Shown here: one piece after another, positions 7,569 through 17,675 of the stretch
Position numbering within the stretch: position 1 is the first letter of the stretch
How the letters are laid out: the number at the start of each line of letters is the position of its first letter
IMG/VR virus record: IMGVR_UViG_3300044993_000395
Location: 1-32,245 of that record
Reading direction: 5' to 3' (one strand)
DNA: 32,245 nt
Origin: a virus
Program-made: the position numbers and the translations under genes
Notes under the pieces: model-generated
Told to the model about the DNA's origin: nothing
Database searches by the model: none
What the model saw: only the letters and a program-made list of their open reading frames with translations

Positions 7569-8072
7569 TTATTTATAAAATATTATACCAGTGCTCTAAT
7601 TATTTTTATTATTGTTGCAATCATTGCAACTTCCTGTATAAAGCGGATAAAGTTGCTTATTTTTATTTAAATATTCTATTAATTCTTTTTTGAAGTAGTC
7701 TCCTTTTACTTCAAGTTCACCTCTTAAGTAAATCATATCTGCTTTATCAATAGAAGTAGTGTTTTCTGAAGAATGTTTTACAACTCCTATGTTTTCAACT
7801 CTATGCACAAAAAAAGGTAAAATATCATATAAAGAATAATAAACTAACGCAGGAGCAATCAAATCTAATAGTATTTGGTTAAGAATTGTAACCGTGTTAG
7901 TTGATATTTGTAATTGAAGTTGGTCAATTAAAGCAGTTCCTAAACAATCATAAAATCTAATTTGTTGTGCAATTAGAATACTACTTCTGTAGTGAGCAAC
8001 ATCTATATTTCTACTTATATTGGACTATTTATCAAAGTCCTCTTGCTTTACTAAAAGAACATTATTTGGCAT
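7569..8072 (-). CDS. Head-tail connector-like protein (DUF6712-like)
   Basis: A 167-aa protein with TAG codons at the DKQSN junction and near the C terminus (NNQSTG). The first half is helical (SNISRNIDVAHYRSSILI, then RFYDCLGTALIDQLQ), followed by LIAPALVYYSLYDILPFF and VENIGVVKHSSENTTS, then RGELEVKGDYFKKELIEYLN. The ALVYYSLYDILPFF...NIGVV pattern recalls a Bacteroidetes phage family (DUF6712) found next to portal and capsid genes. The start at 8072 overlaps the portal stop by 11 bp. The C terminus has a Cys pair in GSCNDC. Neck or adaptor role inferred from family and position. Confidence 0.55.
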
Positions 8073-9225
8073 TGCTTATTGTGTTTATTTCGTTTATACT
8101 TTCATAACCAATCATATTTCTTAGTTCATCTCTGGTTAATATGTTAACTAAAGTACTTTCAGAAAAACTAGTGCTAATTGGTTTATTATTTATAATTGAA
8201 GTTTCTTCAATGTTATTTTGTTTGGTTATTATATTTATTGCCTATAAAATATTATTTTGCAAATTTGCAATAGTTGTGTTATAAAATAGTTCATAGGCAA
8301 TCATTAATTCATTTGCATTACCACCTAAAGAACCAGAACCAGGTAAACTTGCTAAAACTGGACTAGGTAAATTATGTGCAGTGATTATTTTTTGCATACA
8401 GGTTTCATTTAAGTTATTAAATATATCCACATTATTATTTACATCAAATGTTTGAAAACTAGGAGCTCTAGTGTCTCCTGCATTATTTGGTTCACTATTT
8501 ATTACCAAGGCCTTAATATTTTCTTCACCAACAAAATATTTTTGAAAATTTCTAACAAATTCTTGTTCTGTTTGTTCATCAGGAAACTTATTAGAAGTTG
8601 TAACAATTACACTTGGAAAGAAACCTTTTTTTATATTGTTTAAATGGAAGACTCCTAGTCTTTTTTCTGCTTCAATGTAATTGATAGCTGAACTATAGCT
8701 TGGATGAGGATAAGGAGAATTATAAGGATTATAGTTGCCATATATAATAATTTGAACCGGTTCTTCTTCTTTATTAGTTGGATTATAAATTGGATAAGCA
8801 ACAGGTTTCTTTTTATTTGTTGTCTAATCTTCTTTATATAAAAGTGACACAATATTTCCAAATTCATCAACTTGGAATCTAATTCCTTTAATTGGCACAT
8901 AATCAAAATCTGCAATAGTAGTTCTATCTCTGCTCTATATTATTTTTAATGCATATCCACCAAAAATAATTAAATCACTTGCTAATTTGTTTATTAGATT
9001 TTTTTGTTTAAGTAAGTTATTAAATTCTTCATTACCTTCAAGTGATTCTCCTATTGTATAATATATCTTTGTGTTAATTATACTTCCATTAGTTGGTGAA
9101 TTAAGTAAATCTAAAAGGTATTCAGGATATAAATTATCTTGACCCTAAGATACTATATTGTATCCACTTGTTCTTATTGTTTTTGTATTATCAAATGATG
9201 ACTGCTTTATTAAATAATTTTTCAT
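8062..9225 (-). CDS. Portal protein
   Basis: A 387-aa protein reconstructed across TAG codons (VSQGQDN, IIQSRD, EDQTTN, NILQAIN). The order of features fits phage portals: the N-terminal arm with YNIVSQGQDNLYPEYLLDLL, the ASDLIIFGGYALKII segment, RTTIADFDYVPIKGIRFQ, a clip/stem region with AEKRLGVFHLNNIKKGFFPS, and the late helical crown with HNLPSPVLASLPGSGSLGGN and ELMIAYELFYNTTIANLQN. It would form the dodecameric ring at the packaging vertex. It is on the small side for portals. It overlaps the connector-like gene by 11 bp. Read with the standard code it is reduced to scattered fragments. Confidence 0.75.
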
Positions 9226-9229
9226 TTTA

Positions 9230-9898
9230 TCAACTTTTTATTTCTATTAAACTATATTCCACTGATCTAATTAATCCACTTGACCCCACTGCATTTGCAC
9301 ATGATAATCTAAGTTCCTAGGTATCACCTGGATTAAGTGTTATAATACAACCTATTGAATTAAATTGTTGTGAAGTATCTGCCTAAATCATTCTTGTGTA
9401 TTCAACTCCATTTTTGTATAAATACCAATAACTTACACCAACAAACTGTGCTGCATTACCAACAACATTTATTTCAAATAAATAACTTTTAGTTTCTGTT
9501 AATAAATGTGTTCCTTGAACTGCTTCAACATACTAATCTGTTGTTCTACTTGGAGCAGGTATAGGAATATTAATTATATTAGGATAATTAAATGGTCCTG
9601 TTAAATTTACATTTAATGGTGTAAACCCAATAAAAGGTGATTGAAAATAATTAGTTGGACTCTAAGTATTAATAGTAGTAAAAGGTGTAATATTATATGG
9701 ACCTGGAAACATTAGTGGTGGATTAAAATATAAACCAGTGTATAAACAAGCTAATTTAAGACCTATAATAGTTCCTGGTATATTACCATAATACAAAGCA
9801 AAAGTACCATTGTTCATTGGATTAATACCACCTGAAGCATTAGTTAATCTGTATAATGTATTATTAATAATTTTAGGTATAATATAGTTTCCTTCCAT
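9230..9898 (-). CDS. Hypothetical virion or fibre protein
   Basis: A 222-aa beta-rich protein with several TAG=Gln codons, ending in a TGA at 9230, 4 bp before the portal start. The N-terminal third is rich in Asn, Gly and Pro (ASGGINPMNNGTFALYYGNI); the C-terminal half reads like a beta sandwich (TKSYLFEINVVGNAAQFVGV, YWYLYKNGVEYTRMIQAD, TLNPGDTQELRLSCANAVG). The pattern YLYKNG...LNPGD is typical of TNF/C1q-like or jelly-roll receptor-binding domains in phage fibres and decoration proteins (inference). Similar features occur in the three genes upstream. Confidence 0.6.
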
Positions 9899-9901
9899 TA
9901 A

Positions 9902-10507
9902 TTAAGAATTAATTTTTGTCATAATCATAGTAAAGGAATTTACCGTGTAAATAGTTGTTAATGTACCATTTGAAGACAAAAATGCAGGTTGCAACCAATC
10001 ACCCAAATTAAAATTTCCAATACCACTTAAATTAAAATTATTGTTAGTATATGAACCAGGTTGTCTTAGACATAATAAACAATCTTTCATTGCATTAGTT
10101 GCACCAGAAACTGGAGGGGTATTAAAAGGTATACTAGCAGGTAATTTTATTAAGGACTAATACAATTGCAATCCTGATATTGCAGATGTTTGTATTTGAC
10201 AATCTATTTTATAAGTACCTGGGTTTGTACAAATTAAAGTTAATCCACCTATATCACCTGGATTGGGAATACCAGCAGTAGTTATTTGTGGATTAGTTGC
10301 TATAGTAAAATCATTTAGAACTGTATAAGACCCGTTAATAAAAGGTAAAGGATTTAATTGGTCAACTATCAAACCTGAAGTTTGTTGAAAAAAACTATAG
10401 TTTGTATAATTAGTTAATGGACCAGTTCTTTGCAAACTTATTGAATAATTATTTATTTTGATTCTATTATAACTTTGCTTATATTCTTCAGACTTAATAT
10501 AACTCAT
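9902..10507 (-). CDS. Hypothetical virion or fibre protein, N terminus shared with neighbour
   Basis: A 201-aa protein starting MSYIKSEEYKQSYNRIKINN, joined across a TAG (LQLYQSLIKLPAS). It is beta-rich with Asn/Thr/Gly-rich loops: TNPGTYKIDCQIQTSAISGL and GNFNLGDWLQPAFLSSNGTL. The start shares MSYIK with the next gene upstream, which suggests a common N-terminal attachment peptide or an old duplication. It overlaps its upstream neighbour by 4 bp and precedes the next gene by 3 bp. Family not recognised; a virion surface role is inferred from composition and position between capsid and portal genes. Confidence 0.6.
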
Positions 10508-10989
10508 GATAAATCTAATAATGTTTTAATTATCAAACTAAAAGAAGTATAACTTCCTGATTCAGTTCTACTTATATTTCTTATTTTGAATTCAATGGTG
10601 TCACCTGGATTCATAGTTAGATTATATTTATATGTGTAGTTAACACCTGTTGAATTATTAACAGTGTTATAAATAAGAGGACTTAATGGGTCCAGGATAT
10701 TATTATGAAAAATTGCACCTTCATAAATAGTGGTTCCTGCTGTTAGATGCCTTAGATTTTGTACGTAAACTTTTATTTCCATTATTTCTGTTGTGGTTCC
10801 ATTATATTGTAAAACACCTGGAGTTAATTCATTAAATTGATTAAAATTGAAATTATAAATTGGACCAGCAAAAGCTAATAATGAACCATAAGTATTTAAA
10901 ACCTAATTGTGATTAATTGAGGTAGTTATATTTCTATACTCAATCTAGGCCTATTTATCAATAGGTTTATTTCTTTTTATATAACTCAT
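10504..10989 (-). CDS. Hypothetical small virion protein
   Basis: A 161-aa protein starting MSYIKRNKPIDKQAQIEYRN with two TAG codons near the N terminus (both Q in KQAQI) and another in NHNQVL, plus an internal Met at about residue 70. The C-terminal part resembles a beta sandwich with a GDTIEFKIRNISR strand (EIKVYVQNLRHLTAGTTIYE, NYTYKYNLTMNPGDTIEFKI). The NPGD turn recurs in the neighbouring genes. The stop overlaps the next start by 4 bp (ATGA). Function unknown; presumed minor virion or fibre protein. Confidence 0.6.
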
Positions 10990-11714
10990 ATCAAATTCTA
11001 TTGTGTTCCATTAAATCTAAAAGTAAAACTTTCCTATGCATTATTAATAATAAACGTGGTTGAACCATCAATATTATAAGGTCCACCATTAACTGTAATT
11101 GGTAAACCTGAAGAACTACCTGCTGCATCTTTAATAACATGAATTTCACCTAATATTGGGTTATTAGGTAGGTTTACTGTTAAAGGTATACCTGCGGTTA
11201 AGGTGTCCATTAATACCATATAGTGATTAATGGCAATATTAAAAAAATTAGTTGAAATATTGATTTGAGCAGAGTTAACAATACCTATGTTATTTTGAAC
11301 ATAATTTGACTAAACTAACAAATTGTTGTTTTCAACAAATGCAGAACCATTAGAAACCAACAAAGTAGCAGGATTTAATGGTGTAGGTAACCCTGCTCCA
11401 CCTGATGATAAAATTCCAACCTAATCATTATTCAGGGTATCATAAATAAATTTAGCTGCTGCATAATCTTGATTTACAGTAAAATTTGGTTGACCATTAA
11501 TTAATTGATTATTTGCTGAAATAGTTATTGGGTTGGTAGATGCATTACCTGTTGCATCAACAACAACAACTGTAGTTCCTAATATAGGATTATCAGGTAA
11601 AATAACACTAACTGAACCTACTAATGTATTTACAATTATTTCTTGATTATCTCTGTTTGTTTGGTATGGACTAAGAGATAAACTATTGATTAATATATAC
11701 TTATTTCTGTTCAT
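10986..11714 (-). CDS. Fibre-like protein with two copies of a beta module
   Basis: A 242-aa protein with two copies of a module of about 60 aa. Copy 1 reads VILPDNPILGTTVVVVDATG then NPITISANNQLINGQPNFTV; copy 2 reads VNLPNNPILGEIHVIKDAAG then LPITVNGGPYNIDGSTTFII. A third relative lies at the C terminus of the protein at 12797-14023. This module (LPxNPxLGxxxxVxDxxG...ITxxxxxxxIxG) is widespread in phage head or tail fibres. A linker with NPATLLVSNGSAFVENNNLL connects the copies. TAG codons occur at the NND-V junction, in VQSNYV, in NNAQESF and near the end. Likely a decoration or fibre protein on the particle surface. Confidence 0.65.
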
Positions 11715-11718
11715 ATGC

Positions 11719-12330
11719 TTATTTTTCTAATATGCTTAATGCTATTTGTTTTGCAGTTTCATTGTAATATGATTTAGATGCAAAACCCGTTGAAGTATAG
11801 TCAATGCCTAATGATTGATTTGCTTCTGATTTAAGCTAGTAAAGCAATCTTGGATTTGCAGAAGTAATCTAAGTATACATCATTTCTGTAACATCCTCAT
11901 TTAGTTTAAAAGAAGCATATTGGTCTAAAACAAAACTTATTTTAGCACTTGCTAAAAGTATTCTATCTTTTCTACATTGAGTTGCTTGACAAACTAAATT
12001 TATCTAAATTTTTTCTAACTCTTCATTGGTTTTTATGTCATTCTAATTCACCTAAGAAGGTTTTTGAAACACTTCATAAGCAGCATTTTTTTCCTAGTCA
12101 GTTTGTGCATTCTATATGGTTGTATCTGTTACAATTTGATACTTAATGTAATCTCTATATTGCAGAAAATCCATTCTACCTGCATTATAAAGTACATAAG
12201 CAACTAAAACTGAATTTACCTATTCTTCTGTTACATTAAGAACATAAGAATCATCAACTACTCTAGCATTTTGCTAAATTTCTTCTGGTGTTGTAATTGA
12301 ACTAATAATGTCTTTTGTTATTTTTATCAT
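11719..12330 (-). CDS. Hypothetical protein with nine TAG codons
   Basis: A 203-aa, mostly helical protein with at least nine in-frame TAG codons, so no standard-code ORF exists over most of it. It starts MIKITKDIISSITTPEEIQQ, continues with VVDDSYVLNVTEEQVNSVLV, and has a Gln-rich helical middle (FQKPSQVNQNDIKTNEELEK) and AKISFVLDQYASFKLNEDV near the C terminus. It is unlike the beta-rich neighbours. The stop is TAA at 11719 and the start overlaps the previous stop by 4 bp. Family not recognised. A scaffold, chaperone or head-tail joining role would suit the position but is not shown. Confidence 0.65.
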
Positions 12331-12788
12331 ACCTCTATAAAATTTGTTGTATAATGTTTTACTGTTATTGTGTCTCCTGCTGCAGTTGCATTTCTAACAT
12401 ATATTTCATAGAAATCACCTGATGAGCAGAAATCTATTATTGATGTTGAAATAAAAACTGGTTGACCTGATGTATTTGCATAACATTCTTGCAAAGATTC
12501 AGGTATTTGTATACCATTTTTATAAACAGATATTCCTAAAAGTCTATTGTTTGAATTTACACTAATTGTGCAGTTAAATTGCAATAGAAATTTTCTAATT
12601 GCTCCTTGATATAGTAGTCTATTAACTATAGGTCTAACCCATAAAAATGAATCAATTATATTATGAGAACCAAAGTTAGCTTTATACTATGTGTTTGCTA
12701 AAGTTGCTACAACTCCTACTACATTGTTATTTGCTGCGGAAAAACAAAATGCTCCGTTGTCATCTCCACTAAATTTATTGTATGCCAT
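12327..12788 (-). CDS. Hypothetical virion protein, beta sandwich
   Basis: A 153-aa protein starting MAYNKFSGDDNGAFCFSAAN. It continues with VVATLANTQYKANFGSHNII and WVRPIVNRLLYQGAIRKFLL, then CTISVNSNNRLLGISVYKNG, CSSGDFYEIYVRNATAAGD and TITVKHYTTNFIEV. The last 90 residues look like a small beta-sandwich domain with a YKNG turn, as in the other fibre-like genes nearby. Its ATG lies 9 bp past the stop of the 408-aa fibre gene, and it ends in TGA. TAG codons occur at the NTQYK position. No family is recognised. Confidence 0.6.
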
Positions 12789-12796
12789 ATGCTTTT

Positions 12797-14023
12797 TTAT
12801 ATTATACTCTAATTTGTTGCTGTTGATTTTATGATAGTAACACTTTGATGGTTACTTGATATTATATAATTGGATGCACCATCAATTGTATGACCTGTAA
12901 AAGGATTTAAGGTAATATTGTTTGAACCTGCTAAACCATTAACATCTTTTATTACTAGTTCAAAACCAATTGGTGCATTATGTAAATTAATTGTTATTGG
13001 ATTTGTAGTTGTACATAAAAGTACATGATTTTTATTGTTTGTTGTATAAGTAGCTGTATTAACAGGTGTTATCTGTCTTCTTACCCCACCTACTTCTATT
13101 CTTAAAAGTCCATTAAATGTTAAACTTGCATTATCAACTCCTATTTCTAAGGTTTGATTAACACCATCTAATTTTATTTTACTTTGTTCTAAAGTTATTA
13201 AATTATCATTAATAATTTCTAAATAACCTAAATTCCCTTTTATTGTGCTTCTGTAAGAAGTTACATTATCAATAGATTGTAAAGTAAATTTTTGATTTTG
13301 GAAAGTTAAAGCAACTGCATTGTTATTAGCATAACTAAATTGATCTAAATATAAAATAGGTTTAGAAAAAAACGCAGCATAAGAAGTAACACCATCATCC
13401 TATGAAGTACTAAAATCTTTACCAAGGTTAGTCAACAAAGTACCTGCAGTATATAAAAAATTAGGGTTTTCAACCTAGGCAGTACCATTCTAATATAAAT
13501 GTGAACCAATTACTGATCCTGGTGATATGTTTAAACCTAAATTAGGTGTATAAATATAAGGAGTACCTGAATTAGGAACATAGATATATGCAATAACCAA
13601 TGTATTAAATGGATTACTAGGTATTACGGGTATAACCCCAGGGGTTCCTGCTAAATAAAATAAAGTAGAAGTGTTATCTGCATAAATAATATCAATTCTT
13701 TTATTAGGTGCCCCAGGTGGAGCAGGTATAGGAAAAGTAGTTGTTGCTGTAACATTATAGATAACTCCTGATAATTGATATGCACCTGGAGTTGTATTAG
13801 TTGACTAAGGTCCTACACCAACTACAGTAGTAACTAAACCATTTATTATTTTATCTTCAGAATAAGGAAGTTGAATATTAACAGTATTTCCATCAAATTT
13901 AGTTATTTCTAATATATTTCCAGGTATCATTTGACCTGAAACCTAGATTTCATCTGTTGTCTCATTGTACTTTTGCCAAGACTCACCTATTTTATCTGTT
14001 ATTGTTATTTGTTGTATACTCAT
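12797..14023 (-). CDS. Long head or tail fibre-like protein
   Basis: A 408-aa protein with several TAG codons (SWQKYN is normal; VGPQSTN, SQDDGV, QVEN, YQNGTAQ and TNQSII carry TAG). The start MSIQQITITDKIGESWQKYN leads into a domain with EITKFDGNTVNIQLPYSED, a Pro/Gly-rich linker (FPIPAPPGAPNKRIDIIYAD), strands typical of trimeric fibres, and at about 335-400 the repeated beta module INLHNAPIGFELVIKDVNG ... ITLNPFTGHTIDGAS seen twice in the 242-aa neighbour. Likely adhesin or particle-surface fibre. Two features of fibres that I looked for and did not see are a collagen repeat and a clear endosialidase-type C terminus. Confidence 0.65.
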
Positions 14024-14036
14024 GTTTTATTTATTT

Positions 14037-14630
14037 TTAAATCTAACCATCAAAATCAGAACTTATACATTCCTATATATAAACATTGGGCACTAAAGAA
14101 CTTAAAGCAAATTCTGAATAATATTGAGCACATTTGCAAGATAAACAATCAAATATAGATTCACCATATTCTTGTTCAATTTCCCTCATAGGCACATACG
14201 AAAAAGTATTTAACACAATTGTGTATCCATTATAACCAGTTGAAGTACCTGTAGTGTTTGTATTTGTGCTTATTGTTAACCCTTGTTCACCTAAAAACCA
14301 ATATTTACCATTTTTATCTTCAAATGCACATATAACTCTTCTATCTCTTAGTTTTTCTAAAACTACTCTTTTATCATAACTCAATCTAATCCAAGAAATG
14401 CCCAAAGTCTGCTTCTATAAAGTTTTATTTTGCAGTTCTTCTGTTAATTCACAAATATCTATGTTATAATCAAGATATACCTAATTTGGAAAATTTTTTA
14501 AACTTAAAATAATACCATCAGAATTTAACAAATACCCTTCCTAAAATGAATAATCTGCAATTGCAATTCTTTTAATACCTGGAACTGAATATCCACATTC
14601 CTCAAATGTCTTTAAAAATATACAATTCAT
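14037..14630 (-). CDS. Tail-tube-like or virion protein
   Basis: A 197-aa protein starting MNCIFLKTFEECGYSVPGIK with TAG codons in the FQEGYL, NQVYL and QKQTL region and near the C terminus. The central region reads WIRLSYDKRVVLEKLRDRRV, ICAFEDKNGKYWFLGEQGL and YTIVLNTFSYVPMREI. This pattern (a helix ending KLxDRxV, a strand FxDKNGxYWxLGE, and a C-terminal YTIxLxxxE/S strand) is paralleled in the 188-aa protein at 14972, suggesting a related fold of the tail-tube type. It has a Cys pair LSCKCAQ late in the protein. The assignment is by fold pattern and position downstream of the capsid genes. Confidence 0.5.
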
Positions 14631-14633
14631 GGA

Positions 14634-14900
14634 TTATGGTATTATTTTTAATTTTTGTGTAAACACAATGTTATTTAGATTATCCTTTAGGTAAAAATCA
14701 TAGTCTCCAGTTGTAAAACCTGTAAAATCACAAGTTAAAACAAAATTAAATTTATAACACAAAGTTAAAACAGGAAAAATCTGGGTTTCTTCCAAAGTAA
14801 ATAAATTCTTAACATACACAGTAAAACTAGAAAAATATGTTGTAAAATTATCTTTTAGTATTAAAATTTCTTGGTTAGGTTGTGGATATGCTAAATACAT
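14634..14900 (-). CDS. Small beta-sandwich hypothetical protein
   Basis: An 88-aa protein without TAG codons: MYLAYPQPNQEILILKDNFT, TTYFSSFTVYVKNLFTLEE, NFVLTCDFTGFTTGDYDFYL and KDNLNNIVFTQKLKIIP. The FTGFTTGDYDFYLKD turn resembles Ig-like or fibronectin-type virion domains. The stop is 3 bp before the start of the next gene. It is the first gene after the hairpin at 14937-14960, whose read-through from the capsid region may limit its expression. Role unknown. Confidence 0.55.
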   Translation of the reverse strand: MYLAYPQPNQEILILKDNFTTYFSSFTVYVKNLFTLEETQIFPVLTLCYKFNFVLTCDFTGFTTGDYDFYLKDNLNNIVFTQKLKIIP

Positions 14901-14936
14901 ATAAATATAACAAAAAACAAACAGTTTTTTATAAAA

Positions 14937-14960
14937 AAAAGGAGGGAATTCCCTCCTTTT
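14937..14960 (-). terminator. Palindromic terminator between capsid/tube genes and the fibre block
   Basis: AAAAGGAGGGAA / TTCCCTCCTTTT is a perfect 24-bp palindrome, one of the most GC-rich stretches in the window, with T or A runs on both sides, so it can end transcription in either direction. It lies just after the stop of the 188-aa gene. It would let major capsid and tube proteins be made in excess of the downstream fibre and portal genes. Confidence 0.8.
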
Positions 14961-14971
14961 TTAACCTTTTA

Positions 14972-15538
14972 TTAACTTATGGTATCAATATAAGCTTGAA
15001 TTGTTGTATAAGTACCTGAGTCAGGAACTAACTCTCTGTAGTTTTCTGTTTCTGTTGAAGTTAAAGTCAAAACAAAACCACTGTAGTCTGTTTCAGCTTG
15101 TCCAAACCCTGCATTCATAGTTGCAACTTTTAGACCATTTAACCTGCCAAAAACAAAATACCTATTTTCACCTTCAAATGTTGAACCACTTGGCCAAGCA
15201 ACTCTTGACTCAACAATAGCAACTACATTGGATAATCCTAAATCTTCAATTGTATTGATTATTGCTTGTTCAGACCTTGGGATTGAAAATCCAACAGTCT
15301 GTAAGAAATTCTTTTGCCCTGTGTTAATTTGAATAGTTGAAGTAGCTAACCCAGTTGAATTAGAAAATTCAAATTGGTAAAATAGTTTTAATGGTTGCAT
15401 GGTTATGGCCTGAACAGATGAATCTGTGTTTAGTACATATCCTGCTATATCTATTTTATTTGCTAACCATATTCTATTTATACCACCTACACTATATTCA
15501 CATAGTTCATTAACTCCTGATGTAATTAAACATGCCAT
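14972..15538 (-). CDS. Major tail (tail tube)-like protein
   Basis: A 188-aa protein without TAG codons. It begins MACLITSGVNELCEYSVGGI followed by NRIWLANKIDIAGYVL, then KLFYQFEFSNSTGLATSTI and NFLQTVGFSIPRSEQAIINT, and ends with VVAIVESRVAWPSGSTFEGE, NRYFVFGRLNGLKVATMNA and DYSGFVLTLTSTETENYRELV. The MAC(L)ITxG start and the GxxNG...Y.G..LTLTS.E tail match a family in phages of Bacteroidetes that is usually annotated as the major tail/tube protein (family knowledge; not searched). Position directly downstream of the capsid gene and lack of TAG codons suit a highly made protein. Confidence 0.6.
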   Translation of the reverse strand: MACLITSGVNELCEYSVGGINRIWLANKIDIAGYVLNTDSSVQAITMQPLKLFYQFEFSNSTGLATSTIQINTGQKNFLQTVGFSIPRSEQAIINTIEDLGLSNVVAIVESRVAWPSGSTFEGENRYFVFGRLNGLKVATMNAGFGQAETDYSGFVLTLTSTETENYRELVPDSGTYTTIQAYIDTIS

Positions 15539-15569
15539 ATTTTATTATTATTATTATTTTTTTTATATA

Positions 15570-16490
15570 TTATGAGTAATAAACAACATATTTACCAGCA
15601 TATATGTTAACACCACTCATGAATCTAGCTTTCAAACCAACTTTATCTGCCCCAGTTGTTTTACTAAAGTTAATTACTTCAATGTTTTGTACATCCTCAG
15701 TTAAATCAACTGCAACCCATAAATTCCATCTTAATGAAGCAACTATTCTATTAGCAGGTATACCATGTGTAAACAAAATAGGAATACCAAAGAAATCAAA
15801 ATCATCATTTCCAACTAAACCAATTCCTAAGTTGTTTACCTGTGAAGGTGAAGAAGCTATTGCCTGTCTAAACATCTTTTTAGTGTTAATAGGCATGTAA
15901 AACTTCAACTCTGGATCATTCATCATTACATCAGGTATTGCATCGTAAACCTTAGTCATCTCTGCAACTATATTAGCAGCTGTAAGAACTACACCAGGCA
16001 CTGTGATTACATTTGGATCATTTGCAAACAACTTCAAAAAACCATCACATAATGCTAAATATGAATTTGGACCAACATAGTTAACATCACCCTGCCATAA
16101 AATTTCTTCATAATTAGACATAGCTTTGTTTTTAACTATATCCATCTAATAACTTAATATATCACTAGGTACATCTGAATTTAAAGCACCCGCCCTCATC
16201 TGCTCACTAATAAAGCTAGTTTCCAAATCCTGTATACATATTGACTGATTAATCTTCATCTTACATACTGAAATAACCTTCTCAGTTAATTCAATATCTC
16301 CAGATTCAGTCCAATCACAAGAATCTTCTTGTAAACCAGCAACCCCATTTAAAGCAGGAATCTTTACTGAATCTTTCACACCTGTAATAAAAGAAATTGC
16401 ATCTTTTTGTAAAGAAGGTGCTCCAAAAACCAAATCTGTATAAAACTCAAGTGCCTGTCTACCACAATAAGTTGTTGAATCTATAAACAT
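15570..16490 (-). CDS. Major capsid protein
   Basis: A 306-aa protein joined over a single TAG (SDILSYQMDIVK) that would otherwise split it into 114 and 191 aa. Features fit an HK97-fold capsid: an N-terminal arm (MFIDSTTYCGRQALEFYTDL), an extended loop region with IPALNGVAGLQEDSCDWTES, the spine/peripheral domain around VYDAIPDVMMNDPELKFYM and axial-domain strands FFGIPILFTHGIPANRIVAS, RWNLWVAVDLTEDVQNI and KVGLKARFMSGVNIYAGK. The size is usual for the family. It lies 9 bp downstream of the protease gene. It ends in TAA. The call is by fold pattern and gene order. Confidence 0.8.
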
Positions 16491-16499
16491 ATTTTAATA

Positions 16500-17384
16500 T
16501 TATTTTATATTTTTACTTTTATTTTTTAAAATGCTTAGTAAAACATTTTGATCATTTGCCTGTTTTACCTCTTTTTTAGTTAAAACTGCTGGTTCACCAC
16601 CTATTTTCTTAATATCTTCTTTTATTTTTGATAACTCAGTTTTTAATTGTTGTAACTCCTTCTTAAGTTCATCAATTAAATCATCATTAGGTGTGTTTGT
16701 TGGATTTTTTGCTGTCTGAATTATACCATTAACCACAGTTATAACTGTTCCATCACTAAAAGTGTATTCACCATCTGGTAATGGGGTCATATCGGCCTCA
16801 TACCATATCTCAAATGTTTGGTCATCCCAAACTACCATAGTGCCGTCTTCTAAACTTGCAACTATTTGACTTTGTTTTAGTTTTTTACTCATATCTGTTT
16901 TTATTAAATTTACTACTGCTTCAATTGAAAATCCTTTGAATTTGCTTAAAAACTCATTGTCTATCTTAATAGAAGGTTTAACTGTGACCATAAATGTACC
17001 TTCAGGTATTAAATCTGTGGCCTGATCGGCCTTAACTAAATAAGATTCAACTATGGTTCCATTAACTTTCCTATTGCTGTCATGTTCTAAATTAAGATTC
17101 TTATGAAAACTATTTTCAAAAAACTTATCTCTTAATTGTTTTATTACTTCTTTACTATACCTTATGTAAAAGTAACTCCCATCTTCTGCTTTTCTCAATA
17201 TCAATTGATTAGGAATCAATATTGGACCTGTTAAATACTTAAAATCCTCAGAAGCATGAAATAATTTTACTTTATTCTGATGCGCAATAAACTCCCTTTC
17301 TATTGCTGGTTCACTAACTAAACTTAAAGCATAAATGCCTTCTGTATCATCCTGAAGAACTACATCATATATTGGATAAACCAT
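16500..17384 (-). CDS. Prohead protease with C-terminal scaffold (XkdF-like)
   Basis: A 294-aa protein without TAG codons. The N terminus MVYPIYDVVLQDDTEGIYAL followed by SLVSEPAIEREFI (21-33) fits the XkdF-like prohead serine protease family. Residues about 60-165 continue the protease domain (SYFYIRYSKEVIKQLRDKF, NLNLEHDSNRKVNG, GTFMVTVKPSIKID, KFKGFSIEAVVNL). NLNLEHD places a His in the position typical of this class, and FKGFSIEAV a Ser. The C-terminal third has a TPLPDGEYTFSDGTVITVVN beta segment and a scaffold-like coiled coil (DELKKELQQLKTELSKIKED). Gene order protease-capsid supports the call. Expected to mature the procapsid. Confidence 0.75.
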   Translation of the reverse strand: MVYPIYDVVLQDDTEGIYALSLVSEPAIEREFIAHQNKVKLFHASEDFKYLTGPILIPNQLILRKAEDGSYFYIRYSKEVIKQLRDKFFENSFHKNLNLEHDSNRKVNGTIVESYLVKADQATDLIPEGTFMVTVKPSIKIDNEFLSKFKGFSIEAVVNLIKTDMSKKLKQSQIVASLEDGTMVVWDDQTFEIWYEADMTPLPDGEYTFSDGTVITVVNGIIQTAKNPTNTPNDDLIDELKKELQQLKTELSKIKEDIKKIGGEPAVLTKKEVKQANDQNVLLSILKNKSKNIK

Positions 17385-17675
17385 ATTTATATAACTGTTT
17401 TTTATATCTGATTATTCAACTGACCACATTAAAAACTTTATTATAACTTAGATAGCTTGAAGCAAATTTTACGTAAAAATCGCAAACCTGCAAGATGCAA
17501 CCATGTTATCCAGATAATTTAATAGTTTTTAAATGGGTGTCAAGACCATATGAACATTTATTCATATTTGCATAAATGAATTTTAAGGTACCTACATTGC
17601 AAAAAGTATTTTAACCTATATAAAATATCAAATAATAAATTATTGTGTCCCAGAAGTGTCCTAAACGCAAAATTA
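17385..17675. repeat. Leader repeat copy 2, reverse orientation relative to flanking genes
   Basis: This 291-bp gap has no gene. The stretch 17440-17640 shares the hairpin ATATGAA-6-TTCATAT and the block TTTGCATAAATGAATTTTAA plus GGTACCTACATTGCAAAAAG with copies 1 and 3. Here the block lies on the + strand, pointing into the tape-measure 3' end and away from the protease start at 17384. The 50-bp quasi-palindrome is missing, and the GAAGCAAATTTTACG stretch beside it is inverted relative to the core. It lies between the tape-measure stop and the capsid operon start, so a promoter or processing role for the capsid operon is likely. Confidence 0.75.

Noticed and set aside
8655-8915. Leftward 86-aa ORF
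   Set aside because: Shadow in another frame of the portal gene, which continues through here with TAG as sense.
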